DNA from: Acanthopleura granulata
Lineage: Eukaryota; Mollusca; Polyplacophora; Chitonida; Chitonidae
Length of the DNA stretch: 64,000 nucleotides
Direction of reading: 5' to 3'
NCBI GenBank assembly: GCA_016165875.1
Contig: JABBOT010000080.1
Location: forward strand, 48,070,032 to 48,134,031
The position numbers were made by a program, and so were the translations under genes. The notes beneath the pieces are model-generated. The model did not search any database, was not told the DNA's origin, and saw nothing but the letters and a program-made list of their open reading frames with translations. Position 1 is the first letter of the stretch. Each line of letters begins with the position of its first letter. This document shows positions 36,514 through 50,200 of this stretch, in pieces.

Positions 36514-37732
36514 GCACCTGTAAATTTGTAAAATGTGGCCTGACCGGTATCAACAAAGAGACCATTCCTCTGATCGTTCAGACATTATTCACATCGATTT
36601 TTGCCACTTTTCCTTGATTTATTGACACTTTAAACTTCCATGTAACCCTTCACATATTATCAAATTTTGTTAAATTCTTTCCTTGGGTTACTCACGTGTT
36701 TTACCCTATCCTGGGTCCTAGTAGAGGCTGAGTTGCGCACGCGCACCACGTTACTTGACAATTACCCAGAAGAGGGGTTCTGCAATTGCTCCACGTTGTT
36801 TAAAAAACTCGTCCTTTTAAGAGGCCATGTTTCATTGTGTAAAGTGGAATGATTACATGTTCTTTAAATTATAAAACGCTAGGGTAAATTGACTATCTAA
36901 AGCAAGAAGTACGTGATTCAATTACTTTTCTTTCTCTTTCTTTCTAGTTGTTGTAATAAAATCATGGATAATAAATTTGAACAGAGTTTTTTGTTGCACA
37001 ACCGGCGCCGGGTTTGACGAATGCACTATTTATAGCAATAAGATGTCCTTGCCATTTGTTAACAGCAAACGGACAAGGCTGTACTGGTATTGAAATAAGC
37101 GGGAAATGCACGTGCGCAATAGAAAGTTATACTGATTATGAAACTGAAGTGTAAGCACATGATCATTGGCGACAGATTATTAGGATTTTATACATGAAAT
37201 ATTTCTTTGGCTTTCTTTAATAAACCCACAGAGGAATAGTTTTGCTTGTGAATTCTCTTTTGCACGTGTGTAATTAATTTTTACATATCTTTATGTGCAC
37301 AAAAAATTTCTTGTACATACGCGTATGTAAATATTTGTAGACCTTTCATATGCTAAAAATATTTTGACAAATGTAAAATTCATTAGCTCATTAGTGTAAT
37401 TAAAGAATAAACACTGAAACGGTTTGCTCCTCGAACCGAAGTGTAAATGACAGTATAAAGATGGATCCATTCTCGTCACTCACAATAAATTTTGTATTTC
37501 AGAAACAATGTATATGTTACTTTGGTGTACATAAGCATCAGTAAAGCATCACACGTAAAATCTAAAAAGGCGGTGCTCTTTTGGCTTTTTGGCGGTGTTG
37601 TTGTTGCTGTTTTGTTTTGTTCGTGACCTTGCCTGTTCCAGATATATCAGGGAGCGAATAAGCCGAGCCGGCTTTGGAGAGGTCTCGCGAGATTAACGCT
37701 GTTTGGACGAGACATGGATAAGTGCTCTCGCA

Positions 37733-38037
37733 AACTAACTCAAAATAACGCTAAAAAAAACCTGATTTCCGGTAGTCGCTATACCTTACTATGTTGCTGT
37801 TGTTGTTGGGCTCGACGGAAACAATCCGATGCAGGGTATTTTGGTTTAACTTAAGACCAAGGAGCAATCGCTTTCGGTCTTCGGTGGAAGCTCTATTCAC
37901 CTATGTTTTGTGTGACCAAAGTCTAGAAAAATAACGAAGAAAAATTGACTGAAAAGAGGTCGCGGAATTGTATCTGTCAGATGTGTATTCTGTGGCACTA
38001 CCGGAAACGTCTTTTTGGCGTTATTTTGCGTTAGTTC
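37733..38037. repeat. Imperfect inverted repeat, foldback element
   Basis: The left arm, 'aactaactcaaaataacgct' ... 'tttccggtagt' (37733-37777), is the reverse complement, with a few mismatches, of 37994-38037 ('actaccggaaacg' ... 'ggcgttattttgcgttagtt'). Arms of about 44 bp flank about 215 bp. It could be a MITE; flanking duplications were not found. Confidence 0.6.
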
Positions 38038-38234
38038 GTTAGTTGCGCGCACGACGTCTTTGCTAAGTCGTTCGCAAAACATAACAACTGTCTCGTGCTC
38101 TCGACATCTTTCTTGTGTCGTGCGCACGCGATCTTCACTAAGCCGTTTTCACGAGACAGCTTGCCTTTCTATTGGTCATTTATCTCAACAGCACGACTTA
38201 AGTGAAGATGTCGTGCGCACGACTTATTAAAAAA

Positions 38235-38265
38235 ACACACACACACACACGAAAATGTGAATACT

Positions 38266-38308
<43 letters not shown>
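38235..38308. repeat. (AC)n and (GT)n microsatellites in inverted arrangement
   Basis: About eight AC units, an 18-bp spacer, then about twenty GT units. The arms are complementary and could form a hairpin. Confidence 0.9.
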
Positions 38309-38314
<6 letters not shown>

Positions 38315-40342
38315 TATTACCAATATTTTTCTTTCACAGCATGTCACTTTTATGGCTCCGTACATATGCCATGGCGTCTTCCACATAAAACGTTGTTTTA
38401 CAGAACAATCAAGCACGTCAGAAAAAAGGCTGTGGCCATTTCGAACAGTCTTTCTTCTGAAATAACTACGGCTATACTATCTGGTATCTTTTCCTTTCAG
38501 TGTCGGCGCTCGTCTCCATGCATTTAAAAGATATATTCGTTTATTGCCACTTTTTATCAAGCAAGGAGTAGTAATCTTGAATACTTATATTAGTCGGGGC
38601 TAAATCAAGTGCTAGCTTTCATTTGCGCCTTTTACCAAATATTCTGTCAATGTACATTTAATTTACTTGGTGAATAAGCAATCAATCAATCAATAAATAG
38701 TCTGCTTCATGCCAACTAAAAACTTTGGTTTTTCCACTTAGGCCTTATGTGACAATTAAAGGAAGAGGCAGCAAATAATAATAAGCGGTATTAAAGAAAG
38801 CCCAAGACTTTTGCTTATTAATGATATAAAATTTAAATTTTTCTGTCCTGTCTTTTGCTAGAAAAACACGTTTAAACTTACGCCTTACATGGAAAACACG
38901 ACTCCCATTTCGACGCAGCCATTGTTTGAGGTCGTGTCACAATTAGCCAAACAAAAAGCTTTTTACACAGGGCCCTTGAAAAGTCGGTGACGTACAGGAC
39001 GCACCATAGCCTTTTTTTTCAGTGCGAATAACATGGGTTGGTACAGCATCACAAAGTTGAGGGGATTATAGCTCCATTATTTCACCAAATAACCAGGTAA
39101 AAATGTCTATATTTTAACTTCTGATGTGTTTGTAAGGAAATAAAAAAAGTTTGATATCTTTGCGAAAATGCCATAGATATAGGCTAGAAAAACGGTTGGG
39201 GCGACTGCTTGAGAATTCGGCCTGCGACCCCAAACAGTCGGTCGGTCCGGTCTTTTTTTTTTCTGCATATTCGCAAAATAGCACTACGAGGAGTTCGAAG
39301 GTCAATACTTATTGACCATAGCCCTGAATATGGCTGCTTCTACAAAACCACCTAGGCGGGCAAATTATTTGATGTTTTGCACAAAACAGCAATAATGTGA
39401 AAGGTTTCCCCTTGGATAACGAAAATAGAGCAACTCTTATGACTTACAACAATAATGTTCATTATTTGCTACCTCTTCCTTTAAAAGCTCCCCAGCACTG
39501 TACCGAGAGTGACCTCCCTTGGCAAAGTGTAAATGCGTCGGAGCAAATATCAAATACATGTATGGGTAAAGTGAGTCCTGGTGCTACTAACACATGTGTT
39601 TTTACAAACACTTAACTGAACACCTGCAAATGAAATGTCTTGCCTTAAGATGTTTTGCCTTTTCAACAATTTCAAACAGTTATCCCTATATAAGAACAAG
39701 TAATACTGTATTGCATTGGTTAAAGTGAAAGACAGCACAAGTTATATTTGCCACAATTTACACACTATGTTCATTTCGGCAAAGTATTTTTACTAACAGC
39801 TACTACGACAGCGACAGTGACATTTTACCGTACTCCATCGACTAGCATGAAACGCAGCCATTATGTCTAGGCTCGGTGATGTAATTGTTGCAAGTGAGGA
39901 ACTCTCTTGTCACCTGAGACTGTCGTAAGTTGCTAGGGTTGTGTTTGTAGCTTAAGTATATATGTCAGTTTATAACATGAAATGATAAGAAACTCACTTG
40001 CACACAACACAATGGTTTGGAAGTGCTTTACATTATTGTTCATTTATGCCCTTGTTATTACTAAAACATAGCGTGTCGTCCCTGTGACATTGCACGTTAC
40101 ATTGACAGACAGCTCAGAATATTTATGTCACACAAAGTAAACAGTTGATATCAACCTGACTCCCTGACTGGTCAATCCCCCATAAGCTTAAAAGCATGGG
40201 CGCCTTCAGATCCCCACACGGCGGCACAATACTCCACACTTCAAACGAAGATAATACAGCAACGAATCCGTACAATTTTTACATTCAAGAGAGAATTTTA
40301 TAGTCTTTTTAATGAGCAGCACCGGTCATGAGATGCCTTTTA

Positions 40343-40500
40343 ATTTAATTATTTATTTGATTGGTGTTTTAAACCGTACAAAAGAATATCTCACTTTTAC
40401 CACAGGCTTTCACACGCGCGAAGACAGAATGAACCGGTCTTGAACTCACAGCGGCCGCTTTGTTGTGATGCACCTGGGTCAATATGCCGCGTTATGACCT
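40343..40500 (-). repeat. SINE fragment (minus orientation)
   Basis: Begins 'atttatttgattggtgtttt' and continues with 'aaagaatatctcacttttac' and a tRNA-like part ('gaactcacagcggccgcttt'). Same family as 32495-32650. Confidence 0.7.
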
Positions 40501-40539
40501 GATCACTCGCTCGGTCTCTAAATTGATTAAAGTTAAGAC

Positions 40540-41110
40540 ACAAAAGTATGGGTATTAACAGAGGCTAATGTACGCCTAAATATATGAGTCTGAGCCCTTT
40601 TAATGTAAAGAACAATATCAAGAGTGGGAGGTTCCATCATGGATGTCCTGTGTGCACATACTGTAAATTACATAATTCACGACTTACTGTATTCTTGTGC
40701 ATTATAGAATCAGTGTTACGGTCAATGTAAGGAGTGACATCTCTAAAAGTAGTGCACATATGGAAAAGACAATGTAACACGAGGGTGCACGTGGGGGGGG
40801 GGGGCGGGGTGTCCATCGTGGATGCTTTCTGTGCAGTACTGTAAAGTACATAATTGTCCTACTTGGGGTTTTAGAATCAATGTTAAGTATATAAATGTTA
40901 GAGGTGATATTTCAAAATATTGCATGAATTAGGCTCAGGTTTTGATACATTTAAAGCACACTAACTCGAGAGGGGCGTTACATTGTTCGTGCATGTCCTG
41001 TACGTGTGTTAATTACTATAATTTACAAAATTCATGAGTTTCATGTCTCTTGCTTTTTTAGCTTTTGGGTTTTTCTTTCTGTATAGAATCCATGATAAGG
41101 TAAATGCTTA
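40540..41110. repeat. Degenerate ~190-bp tandem repeat, ~3 copies
   Basis: Blocks like 'tactgtaaattacataattc', 'tagaatcagtgttacggtca' and 'gagtgacatctc' recur three times with indels (near 40660, 40850, 41020). Includes a run of twelve G then CGGGG at about 40793-40809. Confidence 0.55.
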
Positions 41111-44100
41111 AATACTTTATGCTTAAATATTTTATGCATTGAAGTTAGCATCCACGGGTCACTTACAAGCGAATGCTCTAATAAGTTAGAGTGCAGATTT
41201 GCACTGTGATTGTTGACAAAGAAAGACTAGTTTGAGTAGAATATACACATAAAGTGGATATAAGTAAAAACCCTATATGTAGAAATACCTTCACTCGTTT
41301 TCTTTCCTTTTTTCATGGAATTAAATGCAGTTAATGTTTGCATTGTGCTCTCGGGATCATAGCCATTGTGTTTATCGCCAGTGACGTCACGTGAACCGAC
41401 TTGGGCAACGTCTCGCCAGCAACAGATTCGCCCTCCCGGGCACAGAAAAAAGTTACGCGAATAAAGTTCAAACAAATCATATTCAAATCTTCCATATAGG
41501 TGTGTGGTAAAGACATTTGACCGAGATTTCTTCTCGTGGAAACAAACCAACCAACGGTCTGTATGTGGTAAAATATTTTAACAATCGACAGTCACACACA
41601 ATTCAGCAAATTCCCTGCATTTTGTGCGAATCTTTTGTGACACCTGAGGCTTTACATGCATGGACTCGAGCATGCATGGCTTCCAGTCAAAAACTTCAAA
41701 GCATACCGGTATATGTAAAAAATAGAAATGAGCTGAATACTAGATTGTTGCCGAAGTCTATAATGGTTTAACATAAGCATGAATGACCAAGCGCTTTTGC
41801 TTCCACCATGACACCTTCCGTCCATGCGCACTGGGGCACCACTTATATTCAGTCGACAACAAATCTGAAAAATTAAGGAATTAAAGTATTCTCGGATGCA
41901 AACTTGAATGGTTCTTCAATACTGATACTTACTTCATTTTTATGTTTTCTTATAACAATGCGGAGTAACTGTACATGACCCAAAGCTCGTATAACACCTC
42001 TCATGCCTAGTCTACTATAATGGTTCAAATTTGTTCAAAAATGTTACACCCGATAATATGGACATTACCATATATGATGGTGTTTTTTCTGTAGAGAAAT
42101 TAACTTTTCCCTAAGCTTTAATTTCACTTTTACCTGAGCAAAGTAAAGAACCAATGAAATTAGATACACCTGGACTTTTTTCTGAATGCGTATTCACATA
42201 TATAAGAATAAATAAGAAGGCTATAACGACGGCGAGCCGTCTTTCCAAAGACAGGAGCACCAAACGATATGGATCAAAGGGCTGGAGCCAAACACAATGG
42301 AACAAAGGACTGAGGAATCACCGACCACTTCCTGCAACATGTACAGAAAACTGCTGCGTGAGGTTTTATGAAGCTTTTTCATGATCTGACGATTTCTGCG
42401 ACCAATTCAAGATAGATCTGACCAACCAATGCTCAAAGCACATCATCAAATACAAGAGTATTGCTTTTGAAATGTCTTAACGGCAAAGGATATTCGGTAG
42501 AACTATTGTCTTAGCAAGCAAACTATGCAATCATGTGTATGGTGACGACATCTCGAGTTATCTTCTTGAAGCACAAGTCAGCTTACTCGATGTGTCCCAG
42601 CACAAAATGTCATGCTCTTGTGTCTCAGACAAGTTAATTGTTACTAAATAATTGTTAGCGCAACTTCGATCTGCAAACCAGTGTCTTCTTTCACATGTTT
42701 ACTTTGAAATATATTTTGGTTAATCCAGGTATACAGATGCCCTTGGACAGAGAAAGAACCAAGAGTCGCCTTTGCAATCTGGTAAGTAATACACTGGCAG
42801 TCCACAAAGACATGTCATCAACCTCATGTGATTGGTTAACCAGTTTACGTTCCTAGATGAATTGATTTAACAATTTCGAAGTCTTTTACATTCAAGATTG
42901 TGGTTGAGAGAGAGAAGTTTGGCTTATGCCGAGAATTTTCAAGAACAGTCTTCATTCACTGCATGCAGTTTGCAAGTTAGCAAACAATACAGATGATACA
43001 GTGGATATCTGACAGACAGACAAACAGACAGGCAGTTTTGTAACACAGAAACAAAGAAATGAATTAATACTGTGAATTACACTGATTATAGTGTCCATAA
43101 AAAATGCAATCAACAGGTATATAAATATGAATATATTGCTAAATTCAAATGGCAATAAATGAACTACATTGTATATAGCATATAGCTTAAAACCACACTG
43201 CCATTAACGCCAAGCTATATAAGCCCTGAAACCAGTAAGTAGTCTTAGAAAAATACTTTCAAATCAGATCTGAGACCGCTAAGTATTCGTTATTTTCCAC
43301 AAAAAAACCTTTCAATGATGGACCCGAACAATGATTAGTTCATCATCACAAGTAAACTGTAAAATTAATTAACTGATTTGGTATTCATTTTTGAATTAAA
43401 CTGAACTCTCAAATTAAAAACATTCATCACATGTGCAATCATTGTACATGTACAATAGTATTCTAAAACAATAAATGGGAGATAAATCAGAACGGCAATC
43501 TACCCCTAACTTTAATGGGAAGTAACTCTCTGTACTAAAATCGTAACCACAACCTGTCACGGAAATTTATGACAAGTTAATTACTTAAGCGCTCTTACAA
43601 TGCAATAAATTGTAAATAATCCCCTTGCAATATGAAATATGTTTCATTACTCTGCAATATATTAACAAAGTATTAAGAAATGAGTCAGAAGAACTCAGCA
43701 GACAGGAACGCGCCTCTGTTGCAATGAGTGATTCTGCTTGCGACCGCAGCGCCCCCACGAAAGATCGGGAATCACGCTTATACAGATAACCTCAACCAGA
43801 TTGTTAGTTTTTCAGTTACCAGTTAATTTGTAACTGTGCTGAACGATTAATGCTTTTGTACACGCGTCTCGAAATAACAAACCGGAACACACTGAAACAA
43901 ATAATTCAAAATATCCACATATATTATATACGTCTTAACTTTCACCAAATTGGTGCCAAAATGTACATGAGTTGAGCACTATACTTTCATTTCTTCTGTT
44001 TCTTAAACACAAGCTCAACGGAGTGTATGTTCAGCTTTACGTGTGTCCTGTAGTCTCTGGGCCAATAGTTGCCGCAACTCTGGATTTGCTCCATATATTG

Positions 44101-45844
44101 TGCCGATGCTTGTCAAAGTCTATGTAGGCGTTATGTAGATAAAGTTACTATTATTTTACTAGGTAACTCTTAAATATTAATATTAAATGTAGGTATATTA
44201 TAATGCCCACATACTTGAATGCTTCCTTATAGAATAGATTGTATACAGTTTGTGTATAGCGTTCTTCTGCGCATTACAGATGGTGTCTATAGTTATGTAG
44301 GAAGAGATATGGGCGTGTTCTTTGTCTGGAGTTTAAATTTTGGTGCACTTTGTATACATGTTAGTTGATTCATGTATCGTGAGGCATTGTGCATGATTAG
44401 GTTGAAGATTCTCATGGCAGGAAGACATTTCTGCACCCAATCAGCAGGTACATGCCGAATGGCCTATCAGTGTGAATTTTTACCTGTGCTACACATTGTA
44501 TGAGCTTCTCGCACCTTGGGCTCAAACTAAGACGAACATGCACATTACATCCTCTCGCTGCAGTTGATTGGTCTTTGTACGACCAATAAGGTTGCGGCGT
44601 GTGCATATTCAGAGCGTATGTCGAATTTAATATTGCTTGATCTTATATCAGTGACGCGACCAAAACACGGCACAAATGTGAGTGTGGTCGTCAGCTACAC
44701 ACGTGCATATGTACGCACAGTGTACCTTTCATGGAATTCCACCCCTAAAGATGGCCGTCGTCGTAAGCCTACATGTAGGCCCTATACGTATGGATATACA
44801 TCTTCAGTAGAGAAAAAGTTAAACAACCAAATGTAAATAACAAAATATTTTTGTGACACATGTATATATAGTTTGGATGTAAGATGTTGTTAATTGACAG
44901 ATGCTTAATAAGCTGACATCTTACTTACATGATTTACATAATTCACGTCCTACTCCTGTCAGTCCAAGACAAACTATAGGTGAAAATATGAAAATGATGT
45001 GAAGGAAACCCTGTGGTTCAATTTACTCTGAATACCACTCTTTGGTGTCTCTTCTTATAACTACATGAAGAGTGGACTCCCGCATGCAGATGGCGTAAAC
45101 ATTGGTTGATGTGATCACATTCCTGTGAGAGGGTACAGCTCAGTAAGATATGACCTCGAGGAAGGTCATTTCGCTGAAATGAGGACAACAGTGTTTGAAA
45201 GTAGAACAGAAATGAATTTTCTTTCTCATTGACCCTTGTCAGGAGCTCCTTCCATTCGTCGATCTGACAGCCACTGGCAGATTCAGTGGTTACGAGAGGA
45301 CACAGTATGACGACTTCACAATGTTCCGAAAGTCGTGCCTAGTCACGTGAGCTAAGAGGCTTACAATACACGCCTCAATTTCCACCGACGTCAGACTCGG
45401 TGGTGACCGTGGCGCCACTGGTCTCCTCCAGTGGAAGGATACTGTCATACAGTGGCCACTACCCGTTCCAGTCTCCTCTAGGGGGTGAACTGAACGCGCC
45501 TGTGAACACTTCTAGAGAACAATGAAAGTAGAGCGTCATTTGTGGCAATGCTTCAGAGATGGATGAATTAAGTTGTGTGTTCTTTCGTGACGCAGCTACT
45601 GACAGCTTGCTACAGGATTCCACACCGTGCCGTTACGGTTATAACTAGACCTATAAGATCTGAGTATATTACGCACCTGTTCTTAACGTATACATAATGA
45701 TGCTTTGGAATTTATTTTCAGAAAATAAATAAGCTTATACATGTGTGTAACTAAAGCAACGAAATATAAGATTGCGCAGGGTGATTTTTACAGAATCTCA
45801 CTGCCATAAATCCTGAAAATGCGTGGTCGTAAACAAACCGATGC

Positions 45845-45871
45845 GGTGGGAAGTGGGGTGGGGGTGGGGGT
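45845..45871 (+). other. G-quadruplex-type G-tract cluster
   Basis: Four G-tracts (3, 4, 5 and 5 G) separated by loops of 1-4 bases, which fits the G-quadruplex pattern. No function is implied. Confidence 0.6.
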
Positions 45872-45954
45872 ATATTTGGTAATAAATTAAAATAATTATC
45901 GAATTTGGATAAAATGGCAAACCCGCAATGAAAAAACTTTCAGTCTATTCGATA

Positions 45955-46125
45955 ACAGGAAAGGTCGTACGTGGGAAGGTCTGTCAGCAACCTGCTGATT
46001 ATCGTGGGTTTCCCACGGGCAAAACCCGGTTTCCTCCCACCCTAATGCCTGGGCGCCGTTGTATGAGTGAAATATTCTTGAGTACGGCGTAAAGCACCAA
46101 ATAATAAAATAATAAATAAATAAAT
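45955..46125 (+). repeat. SINE copy (3' part)
   Basis: 'gtacgtgggaaggtctgtca', 'cccggtttcctcccacccta', 'gtgaaatattcttgagtacg' and 'gcgtaaagcacc' with an AATAAATAAATA tail. This is the clearest tail of the family in the window. Confidence 0.85.
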
Positions 46126-47047
46126 ATAAGAGAAAACGTAAATATTGTGTGATAATTTGACAATTTAAATTTATTCGCTCTAAAGTGTTATAAATTGTTA
46201 TAGCCTTATAATTAAAAGACCCTGTATGAAGCTTTGTTGCGCTACATATGATTGTCCTCCCTCAGCTCACATCTCCCCTTAAATGAAACCTTACTCTTGT
46301 GCAACGTGTGCACATTTTAATTGATATTTAAAACTAAACCAACCAAAGACGGCAAATCTACCAACTTTACATTTAAGAAATTTCTTTCAGGCCTAAAGTT
46401 TGTTACAAAAAAAAAACAGTTCAATAACAATAAGTTTGGAAGTTAGACTGGTTATAGGCATATAATCACGAAGGTATAAAAGCAAGATTTGTATGGCAAA
46501 ATTTTACCGGAAGGAAATTATAATAGCCTTGGTATATACGTATTGTGAATGAAAGTTAATGTCTGCCAACTATGAGACAACTAACAATCAGTATACGGTA
46601 TGTATATGTGCTTAACATATTTCTGAGCCTCCCCTCGTCCCGCCACCCACACCGTCCCTCTGAATCCATTTTTATTAAATAAGCAAAGAAATGAAATGAA
46701 ATAAATAAATAAGCTGAGAAATCTAGTTTAATTTCTTCGTATTTGCAGGCGTATATTAATCAATTTCTTTGACATTGTTGTAAATTTTGGGGGGTACCAG
46801 CATCATTGTGGAAAAAACAGTTAAATACATTTTTCCAAGGTGTTCATTCCATAATGAAAGTGCCTTTCGTGTTTAGTGCTGAAATAGTGCTGAAATATCG
46901 ATGTCCTTTCGCTCTAGTTTCTTTCTCTTTTCCTTCACTTTCAGCTTAAGCTATTGACTTCTTTGTGTCACGTGGAAGATGTCAAACAAAAAGCGTTTCA
47001 AGTTAAGACTCGTCTTCCAACTTTGGTCTGGAGCAAAAATTGCACGA

Positions 47048-47145
47048 CCAATGAAAAGCGTTCGACAGGTGACGTCATTTTACGTTAGCCAATGGTAACG
47101 CGGCCATGCTGCGTTCTTTAGCAGGCATGAGGAGGCCATCTTAGC
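47048..47145 (+). promoter_or_regulatory. Promoter elements of the Y-box gene
   Basis: In the 180 bp before the ATG: CCAAT at 47048-47052, a full CRE/ATF palindrome TGACGTCA at 47070-47077, a second CCAAT at 47089-47093, and GCCATCTT (YY1 type) at 47135-47142. The CCAAT boxes are notable because the Y box is itself an inverted CCAAT, so self-regulation is conceivable (inference). Confidence 0.6.
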
Positions 47146-47226
47146 AGAGGAAGAACAAAGAGCGAGAGAGGCGAGTCCAGTGACAACAGGACAGTGTGGT
47201 TACACCACTCTTTGTAACATCAAGCC

Positions 47227-50200
47227 ATGTCCGACTCCGAGAAACAACCGGAGACAAAGCCGGCCGTAGCCGAAAAAAAGATTCTGGGTGAGCTATCTAA
47301 TGTTGTGTTCGCAAAACTTACCGTAGATTTGAACAACGTGCGGAATGGGGTCAGTCCCTTTTGAAGCTCCCACGTTTTCTGCTTGCATGAGAGAAGTTCC
47401 TAGCTCTTGGGTTTAACTTTGAGTGGGGTTACAAGTGAATTTTTTTGACCAGAATTACAAGAATTAGAAATGAATTATATGCAGAATCTATGCGTTAGAG
47501 TTACAAAACATTTGGGGCTCTACTAACGCAGCGTTTTGTTTTTTTAGCTGAAAAGGTCACCGGCACGGTGAAGTGGTTCAACGTGAAGAACGGATATGGC
47601 TTCATAAATAGGTGAGTAACAAAAAGTATGACAAATACCTAGCTGCCGCGCCCAGTTTGCCTTTCTGGCTATTCTGTCGGTTATTGAATTATCGAAATGT
47701 AGGATAGGACAGGTTAAATTGCAGTGAAATTGTAGGAAGGTACGAGCGTTCCTTTGTGCGGAGCATGCCTCGCCGGGTAACACCACGTGGTTTGTAGCCC
47801 ACAATGGAAATCGAATTCTGCACATGTGAATAGTGGCACACGTGCGTGCATAACATGAATCAAGCGAAATGGCGGCCACAAGTGTAAATGCAGAAATGCG
47901 GCAGATGAGAAGGTGTTTCCGCAGGCGGCCACACTTGGGTACCGTAAAGAATTGTTCATGTAGCAGTGTGTGCTCTTCGCCATATCCTTAGCCAGTATCA
48001 ACAGCTATTAACAGCTGAGCTGTAAATCATGTAGGACTTCTGTTGTTAAATGAGACAAGAGCTTGCAGTAAATTTTAGAAGACACTCCTCTGTCCGAAGA
48101 GCTAAAGATGAAATCTAACGTAAATTGCAAGTTTAGCTATTTTAAGGTACTTTCTGTACTATTCAGTGAAATCATTATTTGACTGTCCTATCCATTAGCA
48201 CTACCTGATCTTACCCTAATGAGTTCGACTTTGGCATGTGACCAATACAACGGCTAACAGAGGTCCATTTACCAAACGAATGGAATTTTATTATCTGCAC
48301 TTAAAACCTCTGTAGTTCTTCCTCCCGACATTTTCATAATAATTTTTCTCTGGCGGAGCATATCGCACGTACGTTGGACCAAAATTAGTTCCTGTTATTC
48401 TCAAATCAGTCATTTCTGGACAGCAACCCCGCCAGAATTTTGAATTGACAGCCATGTTTGCCTTCTCGAAGGTTGGAATGTATGTGCAGGTGCTTAGTGA
48501 ATACTCTCCAGTCTATACTTTGTGTCATCAGCAGAGCAGACAAGAATGGCCATCAGTATTCCTCATCGTGGAACTTTTGGTACGTTACATGGTTTCATGT
48601 AGACTGCCAGCAGCATCAGGTCTTTTAAATTATCCTTATGGAACAAAATGTCACATTGTCATCATGGAGGTCTTTAACAGTTACCTGGATTTATATCTTG
48701 TATTAACTCTGTTAATGGAAGTAAACATCAGGCTTCGAGCCATTTTTAATTCTTGAAACCTTGTCTCTCTGGCAGGCCAGGTTATCAGTCACCAGTGTCT
48801 TTGGTATTTTTTCCTTGTGATGCCTCATCTGGCAGAATCAAGTTTGAATAGTTCCATAATCTTACCCTTGCTCTCATCTGCTAAAGATGTACCCTGATTA
48901 TTACCATATACATGTCTCCCAGGCTGATACTATTACCTTTGCTGTCTTCTGTGACAGATGTGCCTTGTTTATTACCAAATACATATCTCCCAAGCTCATA
49001 CTATCATTTCTGCAGCTTGTGAATGGTTAGTATGACCTGGGCACCCACCACATTCCCCAGAACTTTTCAAGCCAGTTGCATGTCCAACTTGTCCGGTGTT
49101 CATTATTGGAACAGTACATTTTCTTCTTGTTCGTCCTGGAACTGATAGGCTGTTGAGGCTATGGTTTCAGCCTTGTTTACTCTGATGACTTTCAGATCAA
49201 AAGCCTTCAGTTCGCCTTGGTGGCCTGGTGGTTAGAGCGTCCGCCTCAGGGTTGGGAGATCCAGGTTTAAGATCGGGTCAGGTCATACCAAAGACTTCAA
49301 AAACACTACTTGTTGCTGCCTCACTTGGTGCTCAGCACTGAGAGGTTAGAACAAGAAAACAGGACTGGTCTGCCCAGTGTCATTATGTGACTGGGTGGGG
49401 TGTCCTGTCTGGTGTTTTCTGCGTGATGTTCCAGTGGCAACAGCACTTTGGTGGCATGGACTCCCCTGCCACAAGAAGACACATTAAATATGCACACACC
49501 AGAAGGACTCCTTGTTTTCATGTGACCTAAACATCACACAAAAGACTTCATAGGTGTTTAGAGCCACACCAACACAGAAATGCCAACCATGTTATTTCTG
49601 TGTAAACCCTTGGCCATTCTGATGAAATCAAATGACAGTATTTAGGACAAATGAAGTATTTTGAAAGATGGGTGGGGGTGAATGGAATGCATCATGGATG
49701 TCTTTTTAAGTGTCTAGATGTCGTAGTTGCATTGTAATATACTGACCAGAGTGGCACTTCAAATACCTTCAAGGTTGTTAATGTAAACATGGCTAGTACA
49801 GAGGCTAGTGTGTGCCTAATATGGGTTTTGGCGATGTCCGGTAAAGCTGAAGCTTTTGTGCAGCCTTTAGTTGGCCTTCTTGGCCTGTCCTATCAAGTTA
49901 AATCAAGGATGCTCAAGGTTTGGTGTCTTCTGACTCTCCTTACTCAACAGAGCTGATGAAATGCCTGAGAAGAGTGAGAGAAAATACTTGCATTCCCTAA
50001 CAGTCTCAAGTGTTGCTTGAAAAACTGTTACTTGCAGAAATATTTAGCTAACAGTGTTGACAGAAGATTGATGAAATTGTTACTGAAGAGCTATGTGTTA
50101 AAAAAAAAAAAATACTGCCATGTTGCTTGAAACACTTGCATTGCTGGTGTAGCAGCCGCAGTTATCTCCCATCTGCTCTGAAATGTGTGCACTTCAGTTC

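Larger units (their letters stand above)
36514..47040. other. Long gene-free interval between eIF5A and the Y-box gene
   Basis: About 10.5 kb without a gene I can support. It holds an imperfect inverted repeat (37733-38037), AC/GT microsatellites, SINE copies (40343-40500, 45955-46125), a degenerate ~190-bp tandem repeat (40540-41110) and G-rich runs. One small exon-like segment with good borders occurs at 42737-42781 (+) but cannot be joined to anything. Confidence 0.45.

Noticed and set aside
41655..41682. Short palindrome with two CATGCATG arms
   Set aside because: Too short and isolated to assign a role.
46954..47075. Open segment after a good acceptor upstream of the Y-box gene
   Set aside because: Overlaps the CCAAT and CRE elements and has no similarity; more likely promoter sequence.
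49197..49265. tRNA gene
   Set aside because: A-box-like start, but the B box is degraded and the 3' half does not complete a cloverleaf; it continues into a SINE body found again at 54256.
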